Shown in pieces: positions 1 to 7,353 of a stretch of 10,015 nucleotides of DNA. The stretch lies in assembly GCA_964628905.1 (NCBI GenBank), contig CAZVNS010000050.1, forward strand, positions 1 to 10,015. The letters are read 5' to 3'. The number at the start of each line of letters is the position of its first letter. The first letter of the stretch is position 1. The stretch comes from JAJPXC01 sp964628905 (GTDB taxonomy: Bacteria; Bacteroidota; Bacteroidia; Bacteroidales; Muribaculaceae). The notes beneath the pieces are model-generated. The model was not told the origin of the DNA and did no database searches. It was given only the letters and a program-made list of their open reading frames with translations. Both the position numbers and the translations under genes were made by a program.

Positions 1-281
1 CCATGAGTGAAGAACTCGCAGATTGACAATGTGCGCTGCTGCCCATCAATCATTTCATAATTGCCGTCACCATCCTCACTCCAGTACATGATATTGAGCG
101 GGAAACCTTTCAAAATCGTTTCGATGACAGCTTGTTGCTGCTTTAGGTCGTAGCGGAACTCGCGCTGATACGGCGGACGAATATCTAACTTGCCGCCAAA
201 CCCACGCACACCGGCGTCCGGGTCATTGACATATCCGTCAATAAGGTCGGCTACTTTGACTGATTTCAATTCTATTTCCAT
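1..281 (-). CDS. DUF262 (GmrSD N-terminal, ParB-like) protein, N-terminal part only
   Basis: The first 93 residues are present and the rest lies beyond base 1. Residues 36-42 read PPYQREF and residues 79-83 read DGQQR. Together these are the hallmark of the DUF262 domain, a ParB/sulfiredoxin-like nucleotide-binding fold found in the GmrSD type IV restriction system, SspE and BrxU. Many members carry a C-terminal HNH (DUF1524) nuclease domain, which cannot be seen here. The ATG at 279-281 lies 3 bases after the stop of the methyltransferase gene (285-287), with AGAAAG about 9 bases upstream as a possible ribosome site, so the two genes are almost certainly cotranscribed. A DNA-modification-linked nuclease role is inferred from family and neighbour. 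A regulator or an unrelated DUF262 enzyme remains possible. Confidence 0.85.
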   Translation of the reverse strand, partial: MEIELKSVKVADLIDGYVNDPDAGVRGFGGKLDIRPPYQREFRYDLKQQQAVIETILKGFPLNIMYWSEDGDGNYEMIDGQQRTLSICEFFTH

Positions 282-284
282 GGC

Positions 285-1277
285 TTATTTCTTTCTGCGG
301 ATTATAATTCTTTCATACATTCTTTTGGGAGAACCATTGTCCATCAAATAAAATCGTGGGCCACCTCCCTGAACGTTTTCCATTTTGCGAATTTGGGACA
401 TATCTGCCACATCAGTGCTTTTCCCAAGTATTTCAAACTGATCAGGGTTGTATTTATCAAGGAATGTAATGGGTACACCCATTGCACCATCGTAATCCAT
501 TGGTATGTCTGAGGTTTTTCCAACCTCAATAGCATCATAATTGATATAGTGAGGATATTCTTCTGGATTATAAGTTTTATAGAGAATCAACTCCTCATGA
601 CGCTTTTTGTGGTCAAGATTGGTAATCCATATGGCAGGAACATTACTTAAGGTCTTACCATTAACTTTCTTATCATAAAAACCACCTATAGTTTCAAACC
701 ACATTCCTCCAGCCCATGATGAAAAACCAGCCCAAAGTTTATTTTCTTGAAAAAGAGGAAATATTTCTTTAGTGGTAATAGCGTTTTTATTCCCGATAAT
801 CAAAAACCTCTTATCGTATTTGATTAGTTGGGCGACGTATTCGCGGAATAGAGAGAATGGAGGATTTGTAACGACAATGTCAGCCTCTTTCAAGAACTCG
901 ATGCATTCGTCGGAACGGAAGTCGCCATCCCCTTTCAGCGGTAGCACCTCTATATCTTCATCATCGGGAATGCGGTTGCCGTTCTTATCTCCCTCATACA
1001 CGAGATATACAGCTTGCTCCGAAGTCCCTTCTGAGAATAGATTAACATCTTGATTCTTATAGCAGGTGGCAATCAGCTTCTTCAATCCGAGAAACTCAAA
1101 ATTGTAGGCGAAATATTTGAAGAAGTTGCTTACGCGAGGGTCATCGCAGTTGCACAGCACCGTCTTACCACGGAAGTGTTCGCGGTAATGCCGAAGTTCA
1201 TTGTTTATATCTTCAAGCTGAGTATAAAACTCATCTTTCTTGGCCTCCTTGGCCTTATTCAAGTTCTTATTTGCCAT
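285..1277 (-). CDS. Adenine-specific DNA methyltransferase, M.EcoRI family
   Basis: The predicted protein has 330 residues, close to M.EcoRI (about 326 as I recall). It should transfer a methyl group from S-adenosylmethionine to an adenine N6 in a short site, possibly GAATTC as for M.EcoRI. The resemblance to M.EcoRI, judged from memory, runs the whole length: DEFYTQ at 15-20, NCDDPRVSNFFKYFA at 43-57, the catalytic motif IV NPPF at 138-141 followed by SLFREY, WITNLD at 217-222 and MGVPITFL at 266-273. The frame stays open upstream to 1367, but I chose the ATG at 1275-1277. That start matches the family's N-terminus and lies about 30 bases downstream of a Bacteroidetes -7 box, whereas the longer form would span the promoter. 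The coding sequence is more AT-rich than malQ and nrdJ, which suggests horizontal acquisition. It is followed after 3 bases by the DUF262 gene. No EcoRI-type endonuclease gene is visible. The site specificity is unproven. Confidence 0.93.
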   Translation of the reverse strand: MANKNLNKAKEAKKDEFYTQLEDINNELRHYREHFRGKTVLCNCDDPRVSNFFKYFAYNFEFLGLKKLIATCYKNQDVNLFSEGTSEQAVYLVYEGDKNGNRIPDDEDIEVLPLKGDGDFRSDECIEFLKEADIVVTNPPFSLFREYVAQLIKYDKRFLIIGNKNAITTKEIFPLFQENKLWAGFSSWAGGMWFETIGGFYDKKVNGKTLSNVPAIWITNLDHKKRHEELILYKTYNPEEYPHYINYDAIEVGKTSDIPMDYDGAMGVPITFLDKYNPDQFEILGKSTDVADMSQIRKMENVQGGGPRFYLMDNGSPKRMYERIIIRRKK

Positions 1278-1309
1278 TATCTCTTGGGTTGAGTTTCTTA
1301 ACTGTTGTG

Positions 1310-1343
1310 CAAAGTTAGTGATAATCTTGATAATTAACACAAT
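1310..1343 (-). promoter_or_regulatory. Bacteroidetes-type promoter for the methyltransferase operon
   Basis: Read on the minus strand, TAACTTTG (1317-1310) matches the Bacteroidetes -7 consensus TAnnTTTG exactly. ATTG (1343-1340) may serve as the -33 element, though the 22-base spacer is slightly longer than the usual 19-21. Transcription would start near 1303, leaving a leader of about 25 bases before the ATG at 1277. Confidence 0.55.
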
Positions 1344-1357
1344 TTGCTCACCTGATA

Positions 1358-1389
1358 TCCGGGGCAACCGCTCAAAATGCCGCCCACGG
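1358..1389. repeat. Dispersed stem-loop element, copy A
   Basis: This stretch closely matches 9791-9821. The shared core is CAACCGC, an optional A, then TCAAAATGC, one variable base and GCC; three bases upstream (TCC) and the following GG also match. Copy A can fold with CCG+GGGC (1359-1365) pairing to GCCC+CGG (1382-1389) around a one-base bulge at 1386, leaving the conserved sequence in the loop. It lies between the malQ 3' hairpin and the methyltransferase promoter. Its function is unknown. Confidence 0.6.
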
Positions 1390-1419
1390 AGGGTAACGAC
1401 TGTAGCAAACGCTTTCCTT

Positions 1420-1454
1420 CACTTTCCCGCTTTCCGAGGACGTGAGGGAAAGTG
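1420..1454. other. Inverted repeat / hairpin between malQ and the methyltransferase
   Basis: CACTTTCCC (1420-1428) and GGGAAAGTG (1446-1454) are perfect 9-bp complements around a 17-base spacer, with some further weak pairing outside. No T-run follows on either strand, so it is not a classical intrinsic terminator. It could be a secondary terminator or a remnant of a mobile repeat. Confidence 0.5.
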
Positions 1455-1486
1455 GGGAAGCCAGGGGGATGCAGGTAATATATGGT

Positions 1487-1523
1487 GAGCCGCCCGCTAT
1501 CGGTGTACGGTAGTGGGCGGCTC
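1487..1523 (-). terminator. Hairpin after malQ, probable terminator without a U-tract
   Basis: A 16-bp stem (1487-1502 with 1508-1523) includes nine uninterrupted outer pairs, GAGCCGCCC/GGGCGGCTC, then seven inner pairs with two G-T wobbles, and has a 5-base loop. It begins 20 bases past the malQ stop in the direction of transcription. The bases after it on the minus strand (ACCATATATT) are AT-rich but form no T-run, so termination may be Rho-assisted or the hairpin may protect the mRNA 3' end. Confidence 0.6.
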
Positions 1524-1542
1524 TGTAGGTGTGTCGGCGGGG

Positions 1543-4221
1543 TTAGCGGCCGGAGCTCTTGATCATGTCGCGCATGCGGTGGTTGAAGGTGGGGGCGGTC
1601 ATAAGCTGCTCCACGGTCAAGTGCATGCGGTAACGCCAGTAGTGGCGCGGGTTGGCAGGTACGTTGATCTGCTCCTCGGCGGGATTCTCGCGGCGAAGCT
1701 CGCCGTCCATCGACAGCCAGTCCTGCAGGGGCAGGATGCACAGCATCGAGGGGGAGGTGAGGTGGAGGTTGATGATCTTCTCGCAAATCCAAGGCTCGGC
1801 GAAGTAGGGCGCTGCTCCCATGGCGTGAAGCACGTTGTTGTAGAAGCGCTGGGTAGCCTCGCGGTCGGCCTCCCACCATGCACGGATGCCTCCCATGTCA
1901 TGGGTCGAGGTGGTGCAGACTGAGTAATAGGGGTAGTTGTAGGTGTTGCCAAACTCGCACTTGGGGTCCTTGGGCATACGTTGTATCTCAAGCGAAAGTA
2001 TCTCCAGGGCGCTCATCACGGCGGGCACGCAGTCGGGTATCATGCCAAGGTCCTCGGCGCAGGTGAGCATGTCGGTGGAGTCGATGAGCGGGGGGAGCTT
2101 CCACATTGCCTTGCCATACCAGAAGTCGTTGTGGCGGTGGTAGAAGAAGTCGTTGTAGAGGCGGTCGAAGCACCAACGCTCGTAGTCGGTGAGCGACCGG
2201 TAGATGTAGGTGAACTGTGCCGAGATGCGGGGATGGTACTTACCGGGCTCGTAGGGGTCCTCGATGAAGAGCACGTCGTCAATCAGTCCGAGCAGGGCGT
2301 TGCAGAGCTTGTCGTTCTTCTCGTTCTTGGGCTGGGTGGCGAAGTAGTCGGCTACACGGCGCTGGGTGGCAAACTCGCTGCGCAGCTTGTAGCGGCCATA
2401 GCCCACGGAGGTGAGGAAGCGGTCGCGGGCTTCGTCGGTGTACTCGCCGAAGAAGTCGCCCAGGAAGTGGTCCATGATGTAGGGGGTGGTCTGCAGGTCG
2501 ATGTCGAGCCAGAAGTCGTAGCTGTACTTCAGCTCGTCTACGGTGAAGGGTAGGGCGGGGTTGAACACGCCCAACAGGCCATGCACGCCGTCCATCGGTA
2601 TCTGCCATATGCGGAAGAAGCCCAGCACGTGGTCGATGCGGTAGGCGTCGAAGTATTCCGCCATCTTGCCAAAGCGCGATTTCCACCAGTGGAAGCCGTC
2701 GCGGTTCATCTCCTCCCAGTTGTAGGTGGGGAAGCCCCAGTTCTGACCAAGCACCGAGAAGTCATCCGGGGGCGCTCCGGCCTGGCAATCGAGGTTGAAC
2801 AGCCGCGGGTTGATCCATGCGTCGACGCTGGTGCGCGATATGCCGATGGGTATGTCGCCCTTGATGGCGATGCCGCGGGTATGGGCGTAGTCGCGGGCTT
2901 CGCGCATCTGACGGTCGAGATGGTATTGCACGAAGTATACGCGGTTGATGTCGTCGGCGTTGTCGGCCACAAACTTATCCACCTTGGCCTTATCGTAGAC
3001 GGCATACTCGCCCCAGCGGCTCATCTCGGGCGTGCCCATGCGGTCGCGGAGCACGCAGAAGGCTGCGTAGGGTGTGAGCCAGTCGGCATTGCGCTCGACG
3101 AATGCCTTGAACTCAGCCGAGGCTACCGTCTTTGCCCCGTCCTGGGCGAAAATCTCGTTGACGAAGTCGCGCTTGGCGTTGTTGACGCGCTCATAGTCGA
3201 TCTGTGGGAGAGCGTTGAGCTCGCGGCCAAGGTTGTCGTAATATGCCTGACGATCGGGGTCGTTAAGTCGGCCTACCGACGGCAGGTGCAGGAACTGCGG
3301 GTGCAGGGCGAAGGTTGAGTTGGCATTATAGGGATATGAGTCGGTCCACGTATGGGTCATGGTGGTGTCGTTGATGGGTAGGATCTGTAAGAAGCTCTGC
3401 CCGGTCATCGCTGCCCAGTCGACCATCTTCTTCAAGTCGTGGAAGTCGCCCACGCCGAAATCATCATCGGTGCGTATCGAGAACACGGGGATGGCCGTTC
3501 CGGCACCGTGCCAGGGAGTCATGGGGTTGATAAACCTCATGCCGGCCACCACTATCACCTCATTCTTGCGGGCGGGGGTGATGGCGTAGCGGCGGTTGTC
3601 ACCACCCTCCCATGCCACCACAGCCTTCGAGGCCTTGTTGAGGATGAGGAATTTGTATTCAAAGGGGGTGTCGATACCGGCCATGTCGAGGTTAACTCGC
3701 CACGAGGGGAAGTCGGCATCGTTCATCACTATCGCCTTCGAGGGATCCCAGTTGCCGAGACCCTCGCAGTCGCCACTGATGGCGAGCACTTGGTCAGAAC
3801 CGACCATAGGCGCCGACACTTCAATCGACAGCACGCCATTCTTGGGCACGAGCTGCTTGTCGCGCTCCGAGCGGTGGCATACACATTCGGTGAAAGCTGT
3901 CGAATAGTAGGGCTTATCCCACGGCTGATCCTGCCAGCGGTCAAACACTTCGTAGAATTTCGACATGCGGGCACGGATAAACTTGTGAGGGTGGCCCCAC
4001 TCGCGCTTAGTGAACCCATTCTCGTGGCGCACTATATAAGCGTAATCAAAACTCGGGGTGTTGTCAGCTACTTCAAGGTCGACCGACCACGACTGCACAC
4101 CGTCAAGTGTCAGCTTCACGGCCTTCGACAGGTCGCCATTGCCCAGCTCGGGTATGTTGCCGGTAAGATATACCGACTCACCCCAGTTGGTGCGATAGTC
4201 GATGTTAAATGATATGTTCAT
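1543..4221 (-). CDS. malQ: 4-alpha-glucanotransferase (amylomaltase, GH77) with two CBM20 domains
   Basis: This 892-residue cytoplasmic enzyme moves glucan segments between maltodextrins (EC 2.4.1.25), releasing glucose and making longer chains for phosphorylase during starch or glycogen use. No signal peptide is visible. Two starch-binding CBM20 domains occupy about residues 1-105 and 130-230; the second contains GDCEGLGNWDPSKA. The GH77 catalytic region covers about 240-885 and opens with RTDDDFGVGDF. Asp530 in YRIDHVLGFFR is the expected nucleophile, Glu723 in AEDLGMIPD the acid/base, and Asp775 in STHDMGG the third conserved carboxylate. This layout resembles plant DPE2 and the common Bacteroides enzyme rather than the shorter, CBM-free bacterial MalQ. 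The ATG at 4219-4221 is the only start that keeps the first CBM20 whole. nrdJ lies 154 bases upstream on the same strand, but an intervening hairpin argues for separate transcription. I see no clear consensus promoter; TAATTTTA near 4290-4297 is one base off a -7 box. Confidence 0.96.
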   Translation of the reverse strand: MNISFNIDYRTNWGESVYLTGNIPELGNGDLSKAVKLTLDGVQSWSVDLEVADNTPSFDYAYIVRHENGFTKREWGHPHKFIRARMSKFYEVFDRWQDQPWDKPYYSTAFTECVCHRSERDKQLVPKNGVLSIEVSAPMVGSDQVLAISGDCEGLGNWDPSKAIVMNDADFPSWRVNLDMAGIDTPFEYKFLILNKASKAVVAWEGGDNRRYAITPARKNEVIVVAGMRFINPMTPWHGAGTAIPVFSIRTDDDFGVGDFHDLKKMVDWAAMTGQSFLQILPINDTTMTHTWTDSYPYNANSTFALHPQFLHLPSVGRLNDPDRQAYYDNLGRELNALPQIDYERVNNAKRDFVNEIFAQDGAKTVASAEFKAFVERNADWLTPYAAFCVLRDRMGTPEMSRWGEYAVYDKAKVDKFVADNADDINRVYFVQYHLDRQMREARDYAHTRGIAIKGDIPIGISRTSVDAWINPRLFNLDCQAGAPPDDFSVLGQNWGFPTYNWEEMNRDGFHWWKSRFGKMAEYFDAYRIDHVLGFFRIWQIPMDGVHGLLGVFNPALPFTVDELKYSYDFWLDIDLQTTPYIMDHFLGDFFGEYTDEARDRFLTSVGYGRYKLRSEFATQRRVADYFATQPKNEKNDKLCNALLGLIDDVLFIEDPYEPGKYHPRISAQFTYIYRSLTDYERWCFDRLYNDFFYHRHNDFWYGKAMWKLPPLIDSTDMLTCAEDLGMIPDCVPAVMSALEILSLEIQRMPKDPKCEFGNTYNYPYYSVCTTSTHDMGGIRAWWEADREATQRFYNNVLHAMGAAPYFAEPWICEKIINLHLTSPSMLCILPLQDWLSMDGELRRENPAEEQINVPANPRHYWRYRMHLTVEQLMTAPTFNHRMRDMIKSSGR

Positions 4222-4318
4222 AGTGAGTTAAGGTAGTATTTTATTGTTAATATCTCTACGCTTTGGTTATGTCAATTGTTTTTGGCTCGCTAAAATTAGC
4301 TTAAATTCATAAAACGAT

Positions 4319-4359
4319 GGCCGATTTGAGAAAAAATTTTCAAAAATCGGCCTTTTTTT
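4319..4359 (+). terminator. Intrinsic terminator between nrdJ and malQ, T-tract on the plus strand
   Basis: GGCCGATTT (4319-4327) pairs with AAATCGGCC (4344-4352). After two mismatches GAAAA pairs with TTTTC, leaving a 2-base loop, and seven Ts (4353-4359) follow on the plus strand. Both flanking genes run on the minus strand, so the textbook orientation would stop antisense transcription. On the minus strand the hairpin starts about 17 bases past the nrdJ stop and is followed only by ATCGTTTTA, so it may also end nrdJ transcripts, less efficiently. Confidence 0.8.
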
Positions 4360-4375
4360 CGGGTTTAATTACGCT

Positions 4376-6916
4376 TTATCCGCACTTCGAGGTGCCACAT
4401 TCGGTGCATATCAGGCATCCCTCCTGATATATCAGCGACTCCTTACCGCAATTGGGGCAAGTCTGACCGGTGGCCTTGGTGCCGTTGGGCAGGTACTTCT
4501 TCAGCGCGCGCTCCACACCCATCTTCCATGTGTTGATCGACTCTGAGTTGAGCTCCAGACCACCCACAAGCTTCAGTACCTGGTCGATGGGCATGCCGTA
4601 GCGCAGCACGCCGGAGATGAGCTTGGCGTAATTCCAGTACTCTGGGTTGAACTTCTCGCTCAAGCCCTCGATTGTGGTCTTGTAGCCGCGCTTGTTGACG
4701 AATTGGAAGTCGTAGTGCTTGTTGCCCTCAGCGTCTACAGCCTTGATGATCTTGCCATGACTGACCGACTTGGGGCAGAAGATGCCATCCTCATCATCGG
4801 CCGGACCGGTGAAGATCTCGTAAGGACGGCCATCGACCAGCCCGACGAACGCAATCCACTTCTCCTTATTGTTTTGGAAACGCACCACGTCGGCCTCCAG
4901 CTCAGTGGGCCGCTTGATAATGAAGGGGCGCACATTGGCCAAGCCGGGCTTCACGTCAGCCTTCTTGTCGACCGACACGAGCACACCCGACCGCGAACCG
5001 TCGCGATACACGGTGCAACCCTTGCAGCCTTGTCGCCACGCCTCCTCATAGAGCCTGGCCACGGTCTCCTCAGTGACATCCTCAGGGAGATTGATGGTGA
5101 CCGATATCGAGTGGTCGACCCACTTCTGGATGCGCCCCTGCATCTTCACCTTCTCGAGCCAGTCAATCTCGTTGGCTGAAGCGCCGGCGTAGGGGGAGCG
5201 GGCAAGCATCTCATCAATCTCAGGCTGGGTATAGCGCTTTGTGGTGTCGATGCCCTGCACCTTCATCCACTCCACGAACTTGGGGTGGTATACAACGTAC
5301 TCCTCAAAAGCATCACCCACATCGTCCACATAGTCCACCCTGACATCTGCGTCGTTGGGGTTGACCTTGCGGCGACGCATATACACCGGCATGAACACCG
5401 GCTCGATGCCCGACGACGTGCGGGTCATCAGCGAGGTAGTGCCCGTAGGAGCTATCGTCAGGCAGGCGATGTTGCGACGACCCTGCTTCACCATCTTATC
5501 GTAAAGCTCAGGCGAAGCCTCACGCAGGCGATTGATGTACGGATTGTCCTCCTCACGCTCAGTGTCGTAAATCTCAAAAGCTCCGCGCTCAGCGGCCATC
5601 TCCACCGACGAACCGTAAGCAGCCAGTGCAAGTTCTCGATGCACGCGCTCCGAGAAGTCTGTTGCCTCAGGCGTGCCATACTTCAGGCCCATGGCCGCTA
5701 TCATATCACCTTCGGCGGTGGTGCCCAGTCCGGTACGACGACCCTTCAAAGTCTTGCTGCGTATCTTCTCCCACAGATGACGCTCAGTGCTCTTCACCTC
5801 TGCCGTCTCAGGGTCCTCATCTATTTTGTTGATAATCTTCTCGATCTTTTCCATCTCCAAGTCGATGATGTCATCCATCAATCGTTGAGCCTTAGCCACA
5901 TGGGTGCGGAAGAGGTCGAAGTCAAACTCCGCCTTGTCGGTAAACGGATTTTTCACATACGAATACAGATTTATCGCCATCAGACGGCAACTATCGTAGG
6001 GGCACAGGGGTATCTCGCCGCAAGGGTTGGTCGAGATGGTGCGGTAACCCAAGTCAGCATAGCAGTCAGGCACCGACTCGCGGGTCACCGTGTCCCAGAA
6101 CAGCACACCGGGTTCGGCCGACTTCCACGCATTATGGATTATCTTAGTCCAAATGCCCTTAGCGTCAACTTCCTTAGTTATCATCGGCTCAGCCGCATCG
6201 ACCGGGAACTGCTGCTGATAAGGCATACCTTCAATCGCTGAACGCATGAATTCATCATCGATACGCACCGACACATTAGCGCCCGTAACCTTCCCCTGAG
6301 TCATCTTAGCGTCGATAAACGCCTCCGAGTCAGGATGCTTGATGCTCACCGTGAGCATCAACGCACCGCGGCGACCATCCTGCGCCACCTCACGGGTGGA
6401 GTTGGAGTATCGTTCCATAAACGGCACAAGACCCGTCGACGTCAGCGCCGAATTCTTAACCGGAGTGCCCTTCGGACGGATGTGCGACAGGTCATGCCCA
6501 ACACCTCCGCGGCGCTTCATCAGCTGCACCTGCTCCTCATCAATGCGTATCACACCGCCATACGAGTCGGGCGCACCGTCAAGCCCCACAACAAAGCAGT
6601 TGCTCAACGAACTCACCTGATACTCATTGCCGATACCCGTCATCGGGCTTCCCTGAGGCACAATGTAGCGGAAATCCTTGAACAAGCCAAATATCTCATC
6701 GTGGCTCATCGCATTAGGATACTTCTGCTCAATGCGCGCAAATTCAGCAGCCAGTCGGTGATGCATGTCATCCGGCATCAGCTCATAGATGTTGCCAAGA
6801 GAGTCCTTTAGGGCGTACTTGCTCGTCCACACTCTGGCCGCAAGTTGGTCACCATCAAAGTATTCCAAGGCATGTGGATATACCTCATCGTAGGTATGCG
6901 ATTTCTTTTCTTCCAT
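4376..6916 (-). CDS. nrdJ: Adenosylcobalamin-dependent (class II) ribonucleoside reductase
   Basis: This 846-residue enzyme reduces ribonucleotides to deoxyribonucleotides using a radical generated from adenosylcobalamin, which works with or without oxygen. Visible features: Cys107 in SLSNCFV is the first redox cysteine. NPCGE at 297-301 gives the Asn/Cys/Glu triad, with Cys299 as the thiyl-radical residue. Cys310 is the second redox cysteine, and the 11-residue gap to Cys299 matches what I recall for class II enzymes. PTGTTS at 490-495 is the phosphate-binding loop. GCKGCTVYRDGSRSGVL sits at 630-646. The C-terminus is cysteine-rich (Cys820, 823, 834, 837, 840, 845), forming a zinc-ribbon-like tail that includes the redox pair that reloads the active site. 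There is no N-terminal ATP cone. The length is normal for Bacteroidales. The ATG at 6914-6916 fits the family start. A small hairpin lies in the leader. I find no cobalamin riboswitch or consensus promoter upstream. Confidence 0.96.
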   Translation of the reverse strand: MEEKKSHTYDEVYPHALEYFDGDQLAARVWTSKYALKDSLGNIYELMPDDMHHRLAAEFARIEQKYPNAMSHDEIFGLFKDFRYIVPQGSPMTGIGNEYQVSSLSNCFVVGLDGAPDSYGGVIRIDEEQVQLMKRRGGVGHDLSHIRPKGTPVKNSALTSTGLVPFMERYSNSTREVAQDGRRGALMLTVSIKHPDSEAFIDAKMTQGKVTGANVSVRIDDEFMRSAIEGMPYQQQFPVDAAEPMITKEVDAKGIWTKIIHNAWKSAEPGVLFWDTVTRESVPDCYADLGYRTISTNPCGEIPLCPYDSCRLMAINLYSYVKNPFTDKAEFDFDLFRTHVAKAQRLMDDIIDLEMEKIEKIINKIDEDPETAEVKSTERHLWEKIRSKTLKGRRTGLGTTAEGDMIAAMGLKYGTPEATDFSERVHRELALAAYGSSVEMAAERGAFEIYDTEREEDNPYINRLREASPELYDKMVKQGRRNIACLTIAPTGTTSLMTRTSSGIEPVFMPVYMRRRKVNPNDADVRVDYVDDVGDAFEEYVVYHPKFVEWMKVQGIDTTKRYTQPEIDEMLARSPYAGASANEIDWLEKVKMQGRIQKWVDHSISVTINLPEDVTEETVARLYEEAWRQGCKGCTVYRDGSRSGVLVSVDKKADVKPGLANVRPFIIKRPTELEADVVRFQNNKEKWIAFVGLVDGRPYEIFTGPADDEDGIFCPKSVSHGKIIKAVDAEGNKHYDFQFVNKRGYKTTIEGLSEKFNPEYWNYAKLISGVLRYGMPIDQVLKLVGGLELNSESINTWKMGVERALKKYLPNGTKATGQTCPNCGKESLIYQEGCLICTECGTSKCG

Positions 6917-6950
6917 ATTTTGGGTTAATTTTTTGAATTATCAAGCAAGA

Positions 6951-6973
6951 AAGTTGTCCATTTCCGACAACTT
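6951..6973 (-). promoter_or_regulatory. Hairpin in the nrdJ leader
   Basis: AAGTTGTC (6951-6958) and GACAACTT (6966-6973) are perfect 8-bp complements around a 7-base loop, about 35 bases before the nrdJ start codon. No T-run follows on the minus strand, so it is not an attenuator terminator. It could affect translation or mRNA stability, or be a dyad operator such as a nucleotide-reductase regulator site. The role is inferred only from position. Confidence 0.4.
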
Positions 6974-7242
6974 CAGTTTCTGCAAGTTCACCATTTTTGA
7001 AAACTCCAATTTAGCAGAGTCGCCAAACACAGAAAACATTGAGCCGAAACATCCCTGCAAAATTCGCAAAAAAATATCATCCCTCCAAATCAACTTATCA
7101 ACAATTCCCCAATTTCCCAACAATCTAAAGGGTAGGGGGTGCCTTCCTCATGCCGTCACATAATCTGTGAGAAAGGTCACGGTAACTTACATAGGGTAGG
7201 GCTAACCACAGTTAATGTTCTCAGGACATCACCGCCCACATC
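6974..7242. other. Upstream region of nrdJ with no supportable gene
   Basis: Short open frames exist on both strands (for example 6941-7123 minus), but none has a convincing start signal or recognisable protein. No exact TAnnTTTG promoter is seen on the minus strand. A dyad TGTGA-N6-TCACG occurs at 7166-7181, and TCACA-N5-TGTGA overlaps it at 7156-7170. One TTATCAACA (DnaA-box-like) is near 7095. The nrdJ promoter must lie here or nearer the gene, but I cannot place it. Confidence 0.4.
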
Positions 7243-7353
7243 TTCTGACCTGTCAGTCCCGTCCGACTTGTCTGACCCGTCCACCCGTCCGACCTGTCCG
7301 TCTTGTACCGTCCGACTTGTCCACCTGTCCGACTTGTCCGACCCGTCCGTCAG
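7243..7353. repeat. Degenerate 9-bp tandem array, unit GTCCGACTT
   Basis: About 12 head-to-tail units of 8-9 bases can be delimited. Exact GTCCGACTT units start at 7261, 7310 and 7327. Variants include GTCTGACCC (7270), GTCCACCC (7279), GTCCGACCT (7287), GTCCGTCTT (7296), a truncated GTACC (7305), GTCCACCT (7319) and GTCCGACCC (7336). Read on the other strand the unit is AAGTCGGAC. I recall similar arrays between genes in Bacteroidetes genomes but cannot confirm that here. The open frame across it on the minus strand encodes only low-complexity GSDKSD-like peptide and is probably not translated. Confidence 0.9.

Noticed and set aside
1278..1367. Longer start for the methyltransferase (ATG at 1365-1367, adding 30 residues)
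   Set aside because: The extension covers the exact TAACTTTG -7 box at 1310-1317, and M.EcoRI-type proteins begin at the inner methionine.
5285..6241. Long antisense frames over nrdJ and malQ (also 1981-2553, 2581-3318, 3439-4212, and the minus-strand 1334-1879)
   Set aside because: They are shadows of GC-rich coding sequence in other frames, with no protein motifs and no start signals.
7090..7105. DnaA-box-like TTATCAACA as part of an origin
   Set aside because: Only one copy is present, with no cluster and no dnaA or dnaN nearby.
7166..7181. CRP-like dyad TGTGA-N6-TCACG
   Set aside because: A single near-consensus dyad is likely by chance, and a classical CRP regulon is not expected in Bacteroidales. 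It is noted only in the region entry.
6917..7242. Cobalamin riboswitch upstream of the B12-dependent nrdJ
   Set aside because: I looked for the conserved B12-box and the multi-stem arrangement and saw neither.
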